DNA of 39,090 nucleotides from Paraburkholderia oxyphila NBRC 105797 (GTDB lineage: Bacteria > Pseudomonadota > Gammaproteobacteria > Burkholderiales > Burkholderiaceae): the NCBI RefSeq assembly GCF_000685075.1, contig NZ_BAYD01000097.1:1-39090 (forward strand). Direction: 5' to 3'. Both the position numbers and the translations under genes were made by a program. Under the pieces are notes generated by a model that was not told the origin of the DNA, did no database searches, and was given only the letters and a program-made list of their open reading frames with translations. Shown one piece after another: positions 23,194-31,481 of the stretch. Position 1 is the first letter of the stretch, and each line of letters opens with the position of its first letter.

Positions 23194-23982
23194 ATGCCGT
23201 TTTTCGATCGTGATGGGGTGAGGCTGTGGTACGAGGAGCGAGGCGATGCGAGCAGGCCTGCCGTCGTCTTTTCGCATGGTTTTCTGATGGACAGGTCGAT
23301 GTTCGATACGAATATCGAGTCGATTGTCGATGACTTTCGTTGCATCGTCTGGGACCAGCGCGGGTTCGGGAAAACCGGTGAGGTTGGCAATCCATTTTCA
23401 TTCTGGGATTCGGCGCGCGACCTGCTGGCGCTGCTCGACCATCTGGAAATTGGCGCGGCGGCACTGGTGGGCATGTCACAGGGGGGCTTTGTTTCGATGC
23501 GCGCGGCGCTGCTGGAACCCGACCGGGTACGCGCGCTGGCGCTCATCTCGACACGCTCGGGCGTGGATGCACCGCCTGTCATCGAGTCGTTCTCGCAGTT
23601 AAAGGCGGCGTGGAGGCGTAGTGGCGCCGAACCGCTGGCAGCGGACTTGAGCGGATTGCTCATCGGCGCCTGTTTCGATGCGTCCAGTTGGGTCGGCGCG
23701 TGGCGGAGCATGTCGAGATCGGGCATCGATTATCCGGTCGATGCATTGACCGGCCGCGACGATCTCACGCCACAGTTGGGAAGCATCACGTGCCCTGCGA
23801 TTGTCTTCCACGGCAATCAGGACCGTGCCATCGACATGGCGCATGGCCGCGAGCTCGCGCAAGGATTGCCGAATGCGAAGGGATTCGTCACCATAGACAG
23901 GGCCGGACATGCGCCCAATCTCACGCATCCGCAGTTCGTCAACGGACCGTTGCGTGACTTCTTGCTGCGTTATACCGGCTGA
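23194..23982 (+). CDS. Alpha/beta hydrolase, enol-lactonase/BioH-like
   Basis: Alpha/beta hydrolase of 262 residues. The oxyanion region is SHGFLMDRSMF, the nucleophile Ser95 is in GMSQGG, the acid is in FHGNQDRAID and the base histidine in RAGHAPNLTHP. The layout resembles 3-oxoadipate enol-lactonase and similar esterases. The start at 23194 has GGAGG upstream; an in-frame start at 23155 is possible but weaker. It lacks a signal peptide. Lying between a cytochrome and a molybdenum hydroxylase, it may hydrolyse an ester, lactone or amide intermediate after uptake. The substrate is not known. Confidence 0.88.
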   Translation: MPFFDRDGVRLWYEERGDASRPAVVFSHGFLMDRSMFDTNIESIVDDFRCIVWDQRGFGKTGEVGNPFSFWDSARDLLALLDHLEIGAAALVGMSQGGFVSMRAALLEPDRVRALALISTRSGVDAPPVIESFSQLKAAWRRSGAEPLAADLSGLLIGACFDASSWVGAWRSMSRSGIDYPVDALTGRDDLTPQLGSITCPAIVFHGNQDRAIDMAHGRELAQGLPNAKGFVTIDRAGHAPNLTHPQFVNGPLRDFLLRYTG

Positions 23983-24012
23983 AGGCAGGGATATTTGTCC
24001 GATGGAGCGAAC

Positions 24013-24468
24013 ATGGCGCAAACGATCGTGGTGAACGGCGTATCGCACGAGGTGACTTCGAGTCCCGAGACGCCGCTCCTTTATGTGCTGCGCAATGAGC
24101 TGCGGCTGAACGGCCCGAAGTTCGGGTGTGGCCTCGCGCAGTGCGGCGCCTGCACCGTGCACCTGGGAAAGGAAGCGGTTCGCTCGTGCGTGCTGCCCGT
24201 GTCTGCCATCACGCAGCCCGTTACGACGATCGAGGCGCTGGCTGCCGAGACGCCGCCCAATCGCATTCTTGCGTCGTTCGTCAAGCATCAGGCGGCGCAG
24301 TGCGGCTACTGCATCAACGGCATGGTGATGGTTGCAGCGTCCTTGCTGAACGCCAAACCGCATCCTACGAGAGCGGAAATCATTGCTGCGCTCGACGGTA
24401 ACCTTTGTCGCTGCGGGACGCATCTGCGCATACTCGATGCCGTCGCGGACGCTGCCGGGGCCCACTGA
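24013..24468 (+). CDS. Molybdenum hydroxylase small subunit, 2x[2Fe-2S] (IorA-like), copy 2
   Basis: Iron-sulfur subunit of 151 residues. The first cluster is bound by Cys39, 44, 47 and 59 (FGCGLAQCGAC, RSC) and the second by Cys97, 100, 132 and 134 (QCGYCINGM, LCRCGTH). GGAG lies 5 bases before the ATG at 24013. It is separated by one base from IorB2 and has no signal peptide, so co-export with its Tat-bearing partner is expected. It is clearly diverged from the copy at 14715, suggesting the two enzymes act on different substrates or at different positions of one molecule. Confidence 0.93.
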   Translation: MAQTIVVNGVSHEVTSSPETPLLYVLRNELRLNGPKFGCGLAQCGACTVHLGKEAVRSCVLPVSAITQPVTTIEALAAETPPNRILASFVKHQAAQCGYCINGMVMVAASLLNAKPHPTRAEIIAALDGNLCRCGTHLRILDAVADAAGAH

Positions 24469-24469
24469 C

Positions 24470-26719
24470 ATGACTACGCGCCGGCAGTTCTTGAAGACAG
24501 GTGGGGGACTCGCCATTTCATTCACGCTTCCGCTATCGGCGTTGAGCTGGGCGTCGAGCGCGAATGCCGTCGTTTCAGAGGGTCCAGCGGCTAGGGATGC
24601 GCCTGCCGGCGGGAAGTCGCAGGACGCCGCGCGCGTGTCGGCGTGGCTTGCCATCGACAAGCAGGGCGACGTCACGTTGTATGCCGGCAAGGTCGAGTTG
24701 GGCACGGGGGTGCAGACTGCGCTTGCGCAACTCGTTGCAGAGGAGCTGGAGGTACCGGTCGATCGCGTGATCGTGCTGATGGGGGACACCGCCACCGCGG
24801 TCGATCAGGGGCCGACAGTCGGCAGCATGACGATGAAGACCAGTACGTTGCCGGTGCGCCGGGCCGCGGCCACCGCGCGGTCTCACATTGTTACAAGGGC
24901 CTCCGCGCTATGGGGCGTGGCTCCCGGGCAGCTCGCGACTCGGGCGGGGCACGTATACGAGCGTTCCAATCTCGCGCGGTCGCGGGCGTACGCCGATGTG
25001 CTTCCCGAAGACTGGACCTCGTTCACGGTAGACGAAACGGTAGCGCTGAAGCCATCCTCCGGGTTTTCGGTCATCGGCACGGCGGTGCCGCGTGTGGAGT
25101 TGCCGGCGAAGGTGAATGGGTCGCACATCTATCTGCAGAACATCCGCTTGCCGAACATGGTGCACGCGCGGGTCATTCATCCGCCGATAGACGGCGCGAC
25201 GCTTTCCCGGGTGGACCGAAAGAGCGTCGAGAAGATGCCCGGCTTCATCGACATGATCGTCAAAGGCAATTTCGTGGCCGTTGTGTGCGAGGAGGAGTTT
25301 CAGGCGGTGCTGGCGTCGCGTGCGCTCGCGCTCGCGCTCGAATGGTCGCCCCGGAAAGCTGGCGTCGATAGCGCGCACGTGTACGACGCGATGCGTTCGG
25401 AGCACAGTGTCGATGAGGTATTGCGCACGAACGGAAACCCCGACCGCGGCAATAGCGAGGCCGTGAAACGGCTGGTCGCGACCTACAGGGCGCCCTACCA
25501 GACGCATGGCTCGATCGGCCCGTCATGTGGCCTTGCCGACGTCAAGGCGGACTCCGCGACAGTGTGGTCCGCCACGCAAGGCTCGTTTCCGTTGCGCGAC
25601 GCCATCGCGGAGCTCATCGGCCTGCCGCGCGAGAAGGTTCGCGTGGTGTGGACCGAAGGCGCGGGCTGCTATGGGCACAATGGCGCGGACGACGCTTCAG
25701 CGGAGGCCGCTTTCCTTTCGCAAGCGCTGAAGCGGCCAGTGCGGGTTCAATGGATGCGCAACGACGAGCACGGCTGGGATCCCAAGGGCCCTGCCACCGA
25801 AGCGCAGATACAAGCGAGCCTCGACGCTGAGGGGAACATCGGCAGGTGGATATATACGATATCGACGCCGACCCACATCTCCCGTCCGATGGGCAGCGCG
25901 GGCAATCTTTTGCCCGGCAGGTTGATGGGGCGCGCACCGAAGCCCGTACGCATTGGCGGTGATCATTGCGCGCGCACGCTCTATCGTTTCGCCAACGAAA
26001 GGGTCACGGTGCGCTGGCTGCCCGATGGACCCTTGCGTCCTTCTGCTTTGCGAGGGTTAGGGGCCGTAGCGAATACATTTGCGAACGAGTCGTCCATGGA
26101 CGAACTCGCCAGGCTGGCCGAGCGCGACCCGATAGATTTTCGCCTCGCGCATCTGACTGACGAGAGGGCGAAAGCCGTACTCCAGGAAGCGAGGCGCATC
26201 TCGAACTGGAACGCGCGCAGGGCGGCAGCGACGCAAGCCAATGCTGCGGAGAAGGAGGGCGTTGGGGTGGCGCTTGCACGACTGGAGCCCGGCGGTGCCT
26301 ACGTCGCGGCAGTATGCTGCGTCGCCGTCAATGCGCAGACCGGCGAAACGCGAGTGTCGCGCGTATTCGTTGCCCATGACTGCGGATTGATCGTGAATCC
26401 GGATGGCCTTCGCAATCAGATTCAGGGTTGTGTCGTACAAACGATCAGCCGCACGATGAAAGAGGAGTTTCGCTTTAGCGCGACGGCGATGCTCACACTG
26501 GATTGGGCAAGCTATCCGATCCTCCGTTTCAGCGAATGCCCGCAGGAGGTCCAGATATCGTTGATCAACCGCGAGGACCAACCGCCGGTAGGGGCCGGCG
26601 AACCCACCGCACTGACAATCGCACCGGCGATTGGCAACGCCATCTTTCATGCCACCGGAGTACGGATCAGAAAGACGCCGTTTACCGCTTCGCAGTTCAA
26701 GGCGTCACAAAAGGGGTAG
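24470..26719 (+). CDS. Molybdenum hydroxylase large subunit (IorB-like), Tat-exported, copy 2
   Basis: Catalytic molybdopterin subunit of 749 residues. The Tat signal TTRRQFLKTGGGLAISFTL starts at residue 2. The first domain has ITLYAGK-type repeats (DVTLYAGKVELGTGVQTALAQLVAEELEV), then GAGCYGHNGADDASAEAAFL, LPDGPLRPSALRGLGAVANTFANESSMDELA and the C-terminal PVGAGEPTALTIAPAIGNAI with the expected catalytic Glu near 711. Where copy 1 has GGGFGRR, this copy has GAGCYGHN, as in many IorB/nicotinate-dehydrogenase-like proteins. No cytochrome domain is fused; the c4 gene three positions upstream would supply that function. Confidence 0.92.
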   Translation: MTTRRQFLKTGGGLAISFTLPLSALSWASSANAVVSEGPAARDAPAGGKSQDAARVSAWLAIDKQGDVTLYAGKVELGTGVQTALAQLVAEELEVPVDRVIVLMGDTATAVDQGPTVGSMTMKTSTLPVRRAAATARSHIVTRASALWGVAPGQLATRAGHVYERSNLARSRAYADVLPEDWTSFTVDETVALKPSSGFSVIGTAVPRVELPAKVNGSHIYLQNIRLPNMVHARVIHPPIDGATLSRVDRKSVEKMPGFIDMIVKGNFVAVVCEEEFQAVLASRALALALEWSPRKAGVDSAHVYDAMRSEHSVDEVLRTNGNPDRGNSEAVKRLVATYRAPYQTHGSIGPSCGLADVKADSATVWSATQGSFPLRDAIAELIGLPREKVRVVWTEGAGCYGHNGADDASAEAAFLSQALKRPVRVQWMRNDEHGWDPKGPATEAQIQASLDAEGNIGRWIYTISTPTHISRPMGSAGNLLPGRLMGRAPKPVRIGGDHCARTLYRFANERVTVRWLPDGPLRPSALRGLGAVANTFANESSMDELARLAERDPIDFRLAHLTDERAKAVLQEARRISNWNARRAAATQANAAEKEGVGVALARLEPGGAYVAAVCCVAVNAQTGETRVSRVFVAHDCGLIVNPDGLRNQIQGCVVQTISRTMKEEFRFSATAMLTLDWASYPILRFSECPQEVQISLINREDQPPVGAGEPTALTIAPAIGNAIFHATGVRIRKTPFTASQFKASQKG

Positions 26720-26729
26720 TGTCACCGCG

Positions 26730-27494
26730 TCAAGGCTGCGTGCGCACCGATTCGCCGCACAGCATCACGAAATGGCTGCCGGTGCGGGCGCTAAGGCTCA
26801 ACTGTTCGGCTCCGCTGAAACCGGCAAGGGCGATGGCGGCGCCCTCCGTGAGCACTTCGCTCGCGTGTTCAACGCTGACGCTCAGTGTGCCGTTGATCGC
26901 ATAGATCCACACCCCCCACCCGCGTTCGATCTGCAAATCCACATTCGCGCCTGAGTCGAGGAAACCATCGAAGAGAGCAAACGGCTGAGGCAGGACGACA
27001 GGCGAACGGACTTCGCCGAGTTCGCCGGCGACGACACGCACGCGAGCGCCATCCGCCGTGAAGGTTGGAATGTCCGCGGATTCGAGGTGCACGGCATAAG
27101 GCGCAACGGACTTCATGGCGGCCGGCAGGTCGACGAAGAATTGCAGCCCGTGGACCTCGGGATCGTCGCCGCCGGGCCATTCGTCGTGAGTCACGCCGCG
27201 TCCGGCCACCATCCAGTGCAGCGAGCCCGGCATGATGGGCAGTTCATTACCGATCGAGTCGGCGTTGAGATGGGGGCTGCGTGAATCTTCAAACAGATAA
27301 GTCACGGCCGAAAAGCCGGCGTGCGGATGCGGGCCGAACGTGGGCTCGGTCATCCTGAAGTGATCCACCATGAGTAAGGGATCCATGGCGCCGCCAAACT
27401 GGGTGTGGCGGAAACTGGAAGCGGAGAAGTGCTGGCCAATGTTGTGCGGCGAGCCTTTGACGGGTTTGGTAATACGAATCGATTGAGTGAGCAT
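26730..27494 (-). CDS. Pirin family protein
   Basis: Bicupin of 254 residues. The metal ligands of pirins are all present: His56 and His58 (GPHPHAGF), His103 and Glu105 (GRGVTHDEW). Pirins bind iron; some have quercetin 2,3-dioxygenase activity and others act as redox sensors or co-regulators. The gene is leftward, converges on IorB2 (10-base gap) and is divergent from the LysR gene. Only a weak GGAA precedes the ATG. A role in detoxifying or sensing aromatic intermediates fits the neighbourhood but is inferred. Confidence 0.92.
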   Translation of the reverse strand: MLTQSIRITKPVKGSPHNIGQHFSASSFRHTQFGGAMDPLLMVDHFRMTEPTFGPHPHAGFSAVTYLFEDSRSPHLNADSIGNELPIMPGSLHWMVAGRGVTHDEWPGGDDPEVHGLQFFVDLPAAMKSVAPYAVHLESADIPTFTADGARVRVVAGELGEVRSPVVLPQPFALFDGFLDSGANVDLQIERGWGVWIYAINGTLSVSVEHASEVLTEGAAIALAGFSGAEQLSLSARTGSHFVMLCGESVRTQP

Positions 27495-27526
27495 GACATT
27501 CCACTTTCATGAGAGGTGAGCCGGAG

Positions 27527-27561
27527 ACGGGGCCGCGCGGGTGAGCTGCGGGCGGCCCCGT
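27527..27561. other. Inverted repeat in the pirin-LysR gap
   Basis: Ten-base arms ACGGGGCCGC / GCGGCCCCGT with a 15-base loop, just upstream of the pirin start in the 347-base gap (27495-27841) before the LysR gene. A GTGTTGTTGCC stretch follows on the plus strand. Its position is wrong for a terminator of either neighbour, so it may be a regulatory structure or a relic of a lost gene. The rest of the gap shows an open but uncharacteristic frame in phase with the LysR gene and nothing I recognise. Confidence 0.4.
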
Positions 27562-27841
27562 GTTGTTGCCGTCAATAGTAGTGGGAGGAGCGGCCACGAC
27601 AAACGCACCCGGTTGGACATTGCGTCCCACCGTTGGGACGACCGCGCCTGGCGGCGCACCGGGCCCGGATCGGGTCTCTCGATTGGGACTCGCCTGGACT
27701 GCGAACGCGTCGTCCCATCCGATGGACGATGGATCCCGGAAACGAGGGGCGAACCGGTCAGCTCGGGCCGCTAAGATGGTGCTCAGGGCGCTGCGCGACG
27801 GGTATTGCGCAACGGCGCTCGATCTTCAGGGAGTCCGCATC

Positions 27842-28747
27842 ATGCTGGATCTAAACGACTTCTACTATTTCGTTCATGTTGTCGACCGCGAGGGCATAAG
27901 CGCCGCGGCGCGCGCCCTTTCCGTGCCGAAATCGACGGTCAGCTTTCGCATCCAGCAACTCGAGGCCGCGCTGGGCACACGCTTGATCAACAGGACAACG
28001 AGACAATTCAATGTGACGGAGGCTGGCCGAAAATTCTACGGGCACGCGGTATTGATGCTCAAGCAGGCGCAGGCGGCGGAAGCGGCCGTGCGCGACGGGC
28101 AGCTCGAACCCGGCGGGACGATTCGCTTCACCATCGCGGCGGCGACTGCGCAGTTCGCGACGGACAAGCTGTTGCCGACATTTCTCGCGCGGTACCCGAA
28201 GATCAGCCTGGTCCAGCATGTCACCGATACATCGGTCGACCTCGTGGCGGAGAATTTCGATCTGGCGATACGGGCCCATTCGAACATGCTGCCGGACTCC
28301 AGCCTGATTGGCAGGGAGCTCGCCTCCGCACCCTGGCGCTTGTTCGCCGGAAACCCGTATCTCGCGACGCATGGTATGCCATCCAGCCCCTCACAGCTGG
28401 TTGAACACCACGCACTATTCATGGCAAGAAAGGGTGTACGAGTCGAATGGCGTCTTCGTGATGCACATGGCGCGGAGCAGGTCATACCGCTTCGGCCACG
28501 CTTGGTGAGCGAGGACATGCTCGTACTCAAATCGGCGGCGCAGCAAGGCCTGGGTATTGTCGCGTTGCCCGCTTATATATGCCGCGAGGAGGTGGCCCGG
28601 GGGACGCTGGCGCCGGTCCTGCCGGACTGGTCGGCAGGCGATTCAACGCTTACGGCCTTGCTCCCGTTTCGGCGCGGGATCTTGCCTTCAGTGCGCGCTT
28701 TCGTGGACTTCTTGCTGGACGAGATGCCCAAGGCCGTCGTCTTTTGA
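27842..28747 (+). CDS. LysR-family transcriptional regulator
   Basis: Regulator of 301 residues with the LysR winged helix at the N-terminus (LNDFYYFVHVVDREGISAAARALSVPKSTVSFRIQQLEAALGTRLINRTTRQFNVTEAG, residues 3-62) and the substrate-binding-type effector domain (GTIRFTIAAATAQFATDKLLPTFLARYP onwards, VDLVAENFDLAIRAH). The start at 27842 has AGGGAG 8 bases upstream. It is followed after 187 bases by the FAA-hydrolase and VOC genes on the same strand and is divergent from pirin. It likely regulates one or both units. The effector is unknown. Confidence 0.93.
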   Translation: MLDLNDFYYFVHVVDREGISAAARALSVPKSTVSFRIQQLEAALGTRLINRTTRQFNVTEAGRKFYGHAVLMLKQAQAAEAAVRDGQLEPGGTIRFTIAAATAQFATDKLLPTFLARYPKISLVQHVTDTSVDLVAENFDLAIRAHSNMLPDSSLIGRELASAPWRLFAGNPYLATHGMPSSPSQLVEHHALFMARKGVRVEWRLRDAHGAEQVIPLRPRLVSEDMLVLKSAAQQGLGIVALPAYICREEVARGTLAPVLPDWSAGDSTLTALLPFRRGILPSVRAFVDFLLDEMPKAVVF

Positions 28748-28934
28748 GTTGTCGTCCAGGGGCGTGATTGGCGGCAGGCCGCCGGCTCCTCTATGAAATT
28801 GCGCGCTCCAGCAAGTGGCCGGTTGCAGTTCATGTTCACCAGATGGAAATCGACGACGCCTTGCTTCGCGCCGCGCCTATGATCGAAACATGAAGTTGCA
28901 TCTACGACGTATTTGATCAGGAGCTTGAACGGAT

Positions 28935-29918
28935 ATGAAGATGGCGTCATTGCGTTCCGGTCGGGACGGTGAGCTGGTGCTGGTCAGTCGGGACCTCGAA
29001 CGCGCGGTACGTGTGAGTTCCATCGCGCGCACATTGCAAGCCGCGCTCGACGATTGGGAGCGTACCGCACCGAAGCTCGAAGCAATCTATGCAGCGCTGA
29101 ATGCCGGTGATGTCGAAGACGCGTTTCCCATTGCGTGGGACGAACTGGGACCGCCTTTGCCGCGCAGCTATCAGTATCTCGACGGCGCTGCCTATGTGAG
29201 CCACATCAAGCGCAACCGTGCCGCGCGTGGCGAGGCGCTTCCGGACGATCTGATGGAAAGGCCGCTCGTCTACCAGGGCATTTCGCATGGCTTTCTTGGC
29301 TGGAACGACGACATCCCGGTGGCATCGGAGGCGCTTGGCGTCGACTTCGAAGCGGAAATCGCCGCGGTCACCGGGGCGGTTCCCATGGGCGTCGGCGCGC
29401 AGGAAGCATGTTCGTATATTCGGCTCTTCGTTTTGCTCAATGACGTGTCGTTGCGCGCGCTCATTCCCGGCGAACTGAAGCGGACCTTCGGCTTTCTCAC
29501 GGGTAAGCCGGCTTCGAGCCTGGGCCCCATCGCAGTGACGCCCGACGAACTGGGCGCGCTTTGGCACGATGGGCTGGTGGGCGGGACAATGCGATGCTCG
29601 GTGCGGGGTGAGCAGGTCGGCAATATCGATACCGGGATCGACACGCCGTTTCATTACGGCGATCTGATCGCCCACGTGGCCCAGACGCGGGCGTTCGAGC
29701 CGGGCACGATTGTCGGGCTCGGCACCGTATCGAACGAGGACGAGGCTGCCGGCTGCGCGTGCATTGGGGAAATCAGGGCGCTGGAGATTCTGCGTGACGG
29801 CAAGGCATCCACGCCGTTCTTCAGCTTCGGAGATCGCGTGCGTATCGAACACGTCGATCATGAGGGCCGTTCCATCTTCGGCGCAATCGATCAGCGTTTC
29901 GTGCAGGTCACACGATGA
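28935..29918 (+). CDS. Fumarylacetoacetate hydrolase (FAH) family protein
   Basis: FAH-superfamily enzyme of 327 residues. The acidic metal site is visible in GVDFEAEIAAVTG and LNDVSLR. An N-terminal domain of about 110 residues with RSYQYLDGAAYVSHIKRNR precedes the catalytic core, as in bacterial FAH2-type hydrolases. The family hydrolyses C-C bonds in 1,3-diketo acids or decarboxylates/hydrates ring-cleavage products. With a VOC protein 43 bases downstream it may form a small aromatic lower-pathway unit. The ribosome site is weak. The substrate is unassigned. Confidence 0.9.
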   Translation: MKMASLRSGRDGELVLVSRDLERAVRVSSIARTLQAALDDWERTAPKLEAIYAALNAGDVEDAFPIAWDELGPPLPRSYQYLDGAAYVSHIKRNRAARGEALPDDLMERPLVYQGISHGFLGWNDDIPVASEALGVDFEAEIAAVTGAVPMGVGAQEACSYIRLFVLLNDVSLRALIPGELKRTFGFLTGKPASSLGPIAVTPDELGALWHDGLVGGTMRCSVRGEQVGNIDTGIDTPFHYGDLIAHVAQTRAFEPGTIVGLGTVSNEDEAAGCACIGEIRALEILRDGKASTPFFSFGDRVRIEHVDHEGRSIFGAIDQRFVQVTR

Positions 29919-29961
29919 GCGGTGCCCAAGCTACGTATCTGAACTGAAAGGAGGAGGCGTC

Positions 29962-30522
29962 ATGCTTTGCAAGGGCCTGCATCACGCGGCGTATCGCTGC
30001 CGGGATGCGCGGGAGACGGTCGACTTTTATACTGAGGCGCTCGGTCTGAAATTCATCCACGCGATGGGCGAGGATCATGTGCCTTCGACGGGCATCTATA
30101 GCCCGCACATTCATATATTCTTCGAAATGGAGGATGGCGCGTGCATTGCTTTTTTCGAATTGCCGGCAGACGAGGGTGAACCGTCGGGAAGAGACGCAGG
30201 GACACCGGACTGGGTTCAGCACTTTGCCTTTCGGGTGGCCGACAAGACCACCGTCGATCGCGCCAGGGAATCGCTCACTAGCCGGGGTATCCCGGTCGTT
30301 GGGCCGACGGTCCACGACGACTTCCTGTACTCGATTTATTTCTTCGACCCGTCCGGGCATCGCCTTGAATTGACTGCCGTTACGGCTACGCCCGAGCAGG
30401 ACGCCCAATTCCGCAAGGAAGCGATGGACGTCCTGCGCTTGTGGGAAAAGACGCATGACTGGTCCCAGCGCGCGGCCCTGTTTGGCGGCGCCACAGGCTA
30501 CCGGCGCGAGGACGCGGTGTAG
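29962..30522 (+). CDS. VOC (glyoxalase/extradiol dioxygenase) superfamily protein
   Basis: Protein of 186 residues with two beta-alpha-beta-beta-beta modules: LHHAAYRCRDARETVDFYTEALGLKF, then VQHFAFRVADKTTVDRARESLTSRGIPVVGP and YFFDPSGHRLELT. Candidate metal ligands are His in LHHAAY, His in VQHFAF and Glu in RLELT. A very strong ribosome site (AAAGGAGG) precedes the ATG. It lacks the length of a typical extradiol dioxygenase. It could be a small dioxygenase, isomerase or lyase in the same path as the FAH protein upstream. It converges on OsmC with a one-base gap and no visible terminator. Confidence 0.88.
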   Translation: MLCKGLHHAAYRCRDARETVDFYTEALGLKFIHAMGEDHVPSTGIYSPHIHIFFEMEDGACIAFFELPADEGEPSGRDAGTPDWVQHFAFRVADKTTVDRARESLTSRGIPVVGPTVHDDFLYSIYFFDPSGHRLELTAVTATPEQDAQFRKEAMDVLRLWEKTHDWSQRAALFGGATGYRREDAV

Positions 30523-30523
30523 T

Positions 30524-31003
30524 TCATGCCGCGTCTGCGGTTTCGATGGTGGGTTCGCAGCGAATGGGGAAATTGACCGAGTTCGCGATATAGCACTTCT
30601 CATGTGCCGCGTGATGAAGCTGCTCGGCAAGACTGCGGTTGTCGCCCGCGCGGATGGTCACGCGCGGGCGCAACACGATCTCCCTGAAGCGCCCTTCCTC
30701 CGCGCTGTCGATCATGGTGCCCTGCGCCTCGTCGACATAGGCGAGCACCGCGATGCCCGCGTCGGCGCACAGGTGCAGATACCAGAGCTGGTGGCAGGCG
30801 CTGGCGGAGGCCACGAGCAGCTCCTCGGGGTTCCAGCGATCGCGGTCGCCACGAAACGCGGGGTCCGACGAACCGGCGATGGCGGGCTTGCCCGCTGCCT
30901 CGATCGTATGGTCGCGGACATAGTCGCGATAGCCCGAGGTGCCGCTGCCGCGATTGCCGGTCCATTGAACCGTTACGGTGTAGTGATGTTCCGTGTGCGC
31001 CAT
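30524..31003 (-). CDS. OsmC family peroxiredoxin
   Basis: OsmC/Ohr-superfamily protein of 159 residues. The two reactive cysteines are Cys70 (ASACHQLW) and Cys137 (HEKCYIANS), with Arg/Glu contributed by the WNPEELLVAS segment. The family reduces organic hydroperoxides with thiols. GGAG lies 7 bases upstream of the ATG. It is probably a general protective enzyme in the cytoplasm rather than a pathway component, though molybdenum hydroxylases and dioxygenases can create peroxide stress. Confidence 0.92.
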   Translation of the reverse strand: MAHTEHHYTVTVQWTGNRGSGTSGYRDYVRDHTIEAAGKPAIAGSSDPAFRGDRDRWNPEELLVASASACHQLWYLHLCADAGIAVLAYVDEAQGTMIDSAEEGRFREIVLRPRVTIRAGDNRSLAEQLHHAAHEKCYIANSVNFPIRCEPTIETADAA

Positions 31004-31070
31004 TCCATTTCTCCATGGTGTCGGTCTGCGCGCATTATCCCATCGATTGTTTGTTTAGCGCGCAGCGCGG

Positions 31071-31430
31071 TTGCTGCGCCGTTTCGTTCCGCAGTGCGAC
31101 TCGTGGGAGCGTCTCACGCAACGGCGGCATCGCGCGTATGCGCGGCTCGCGCCGCTCGGCCTGCATTGCGCAAGCGCGGACCAGGCGGCCAGCGCCACAC
31201 GCTCGCGTGCGTTGGCGGGCGACTGCTTCGTGGCCGACACGCCGTTCCCCGCCGCGCATTTGCTGGCCTTTTATCGCGCAGCGGGATTCTGTCTCGTCGA
31301 TGTCGTGCGCTTCGCGGGGCGCGGCTACGACAGCGCCGTCTTCAGCAAGGCCGCCGCGAGTCAACCGTTGGCCGGTGTAAGACACGTGCCGGCGTTGCTG
31401 CGCGAAGCAGGCATCTGCTTCGCACGTTGA
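31071..31430 (+). pseudogene. Remnant of a GNAT acetyltransferase gene
   Basis: In the 478-base gap between OsmC and the diguanylate cyclase, one frame encodes FVADTPFPAAHLLAFYRAAGFCLVDVVRFAGRGYDSAVFSK. This matches the C-terminal acetyl-CoA-binding end of GNAT N-acetyltransferases (the AFYRxxGF...Y.SVV.SK pattern). The GNAT core motif with R/Q-x-x-G-x-G/A is missing upstream, where the frame begins only with TTG and is low in recognisable content. It is therefore read as a 5'-truncated gene rather than an active enzyme. Confidence 0.5.
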
Positions 31431-31481
31431 GCGTGCCGGAGATTCCAGACATGCCGTCCGGCACAGCGCGCCTTATGTACG

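Noticed and set aside
27475..27488. GAATCGATTG near the pirin start as an operator copy
   Set aside because: It lacks the TGC/GCA ends and lies inside the pirin coding region.
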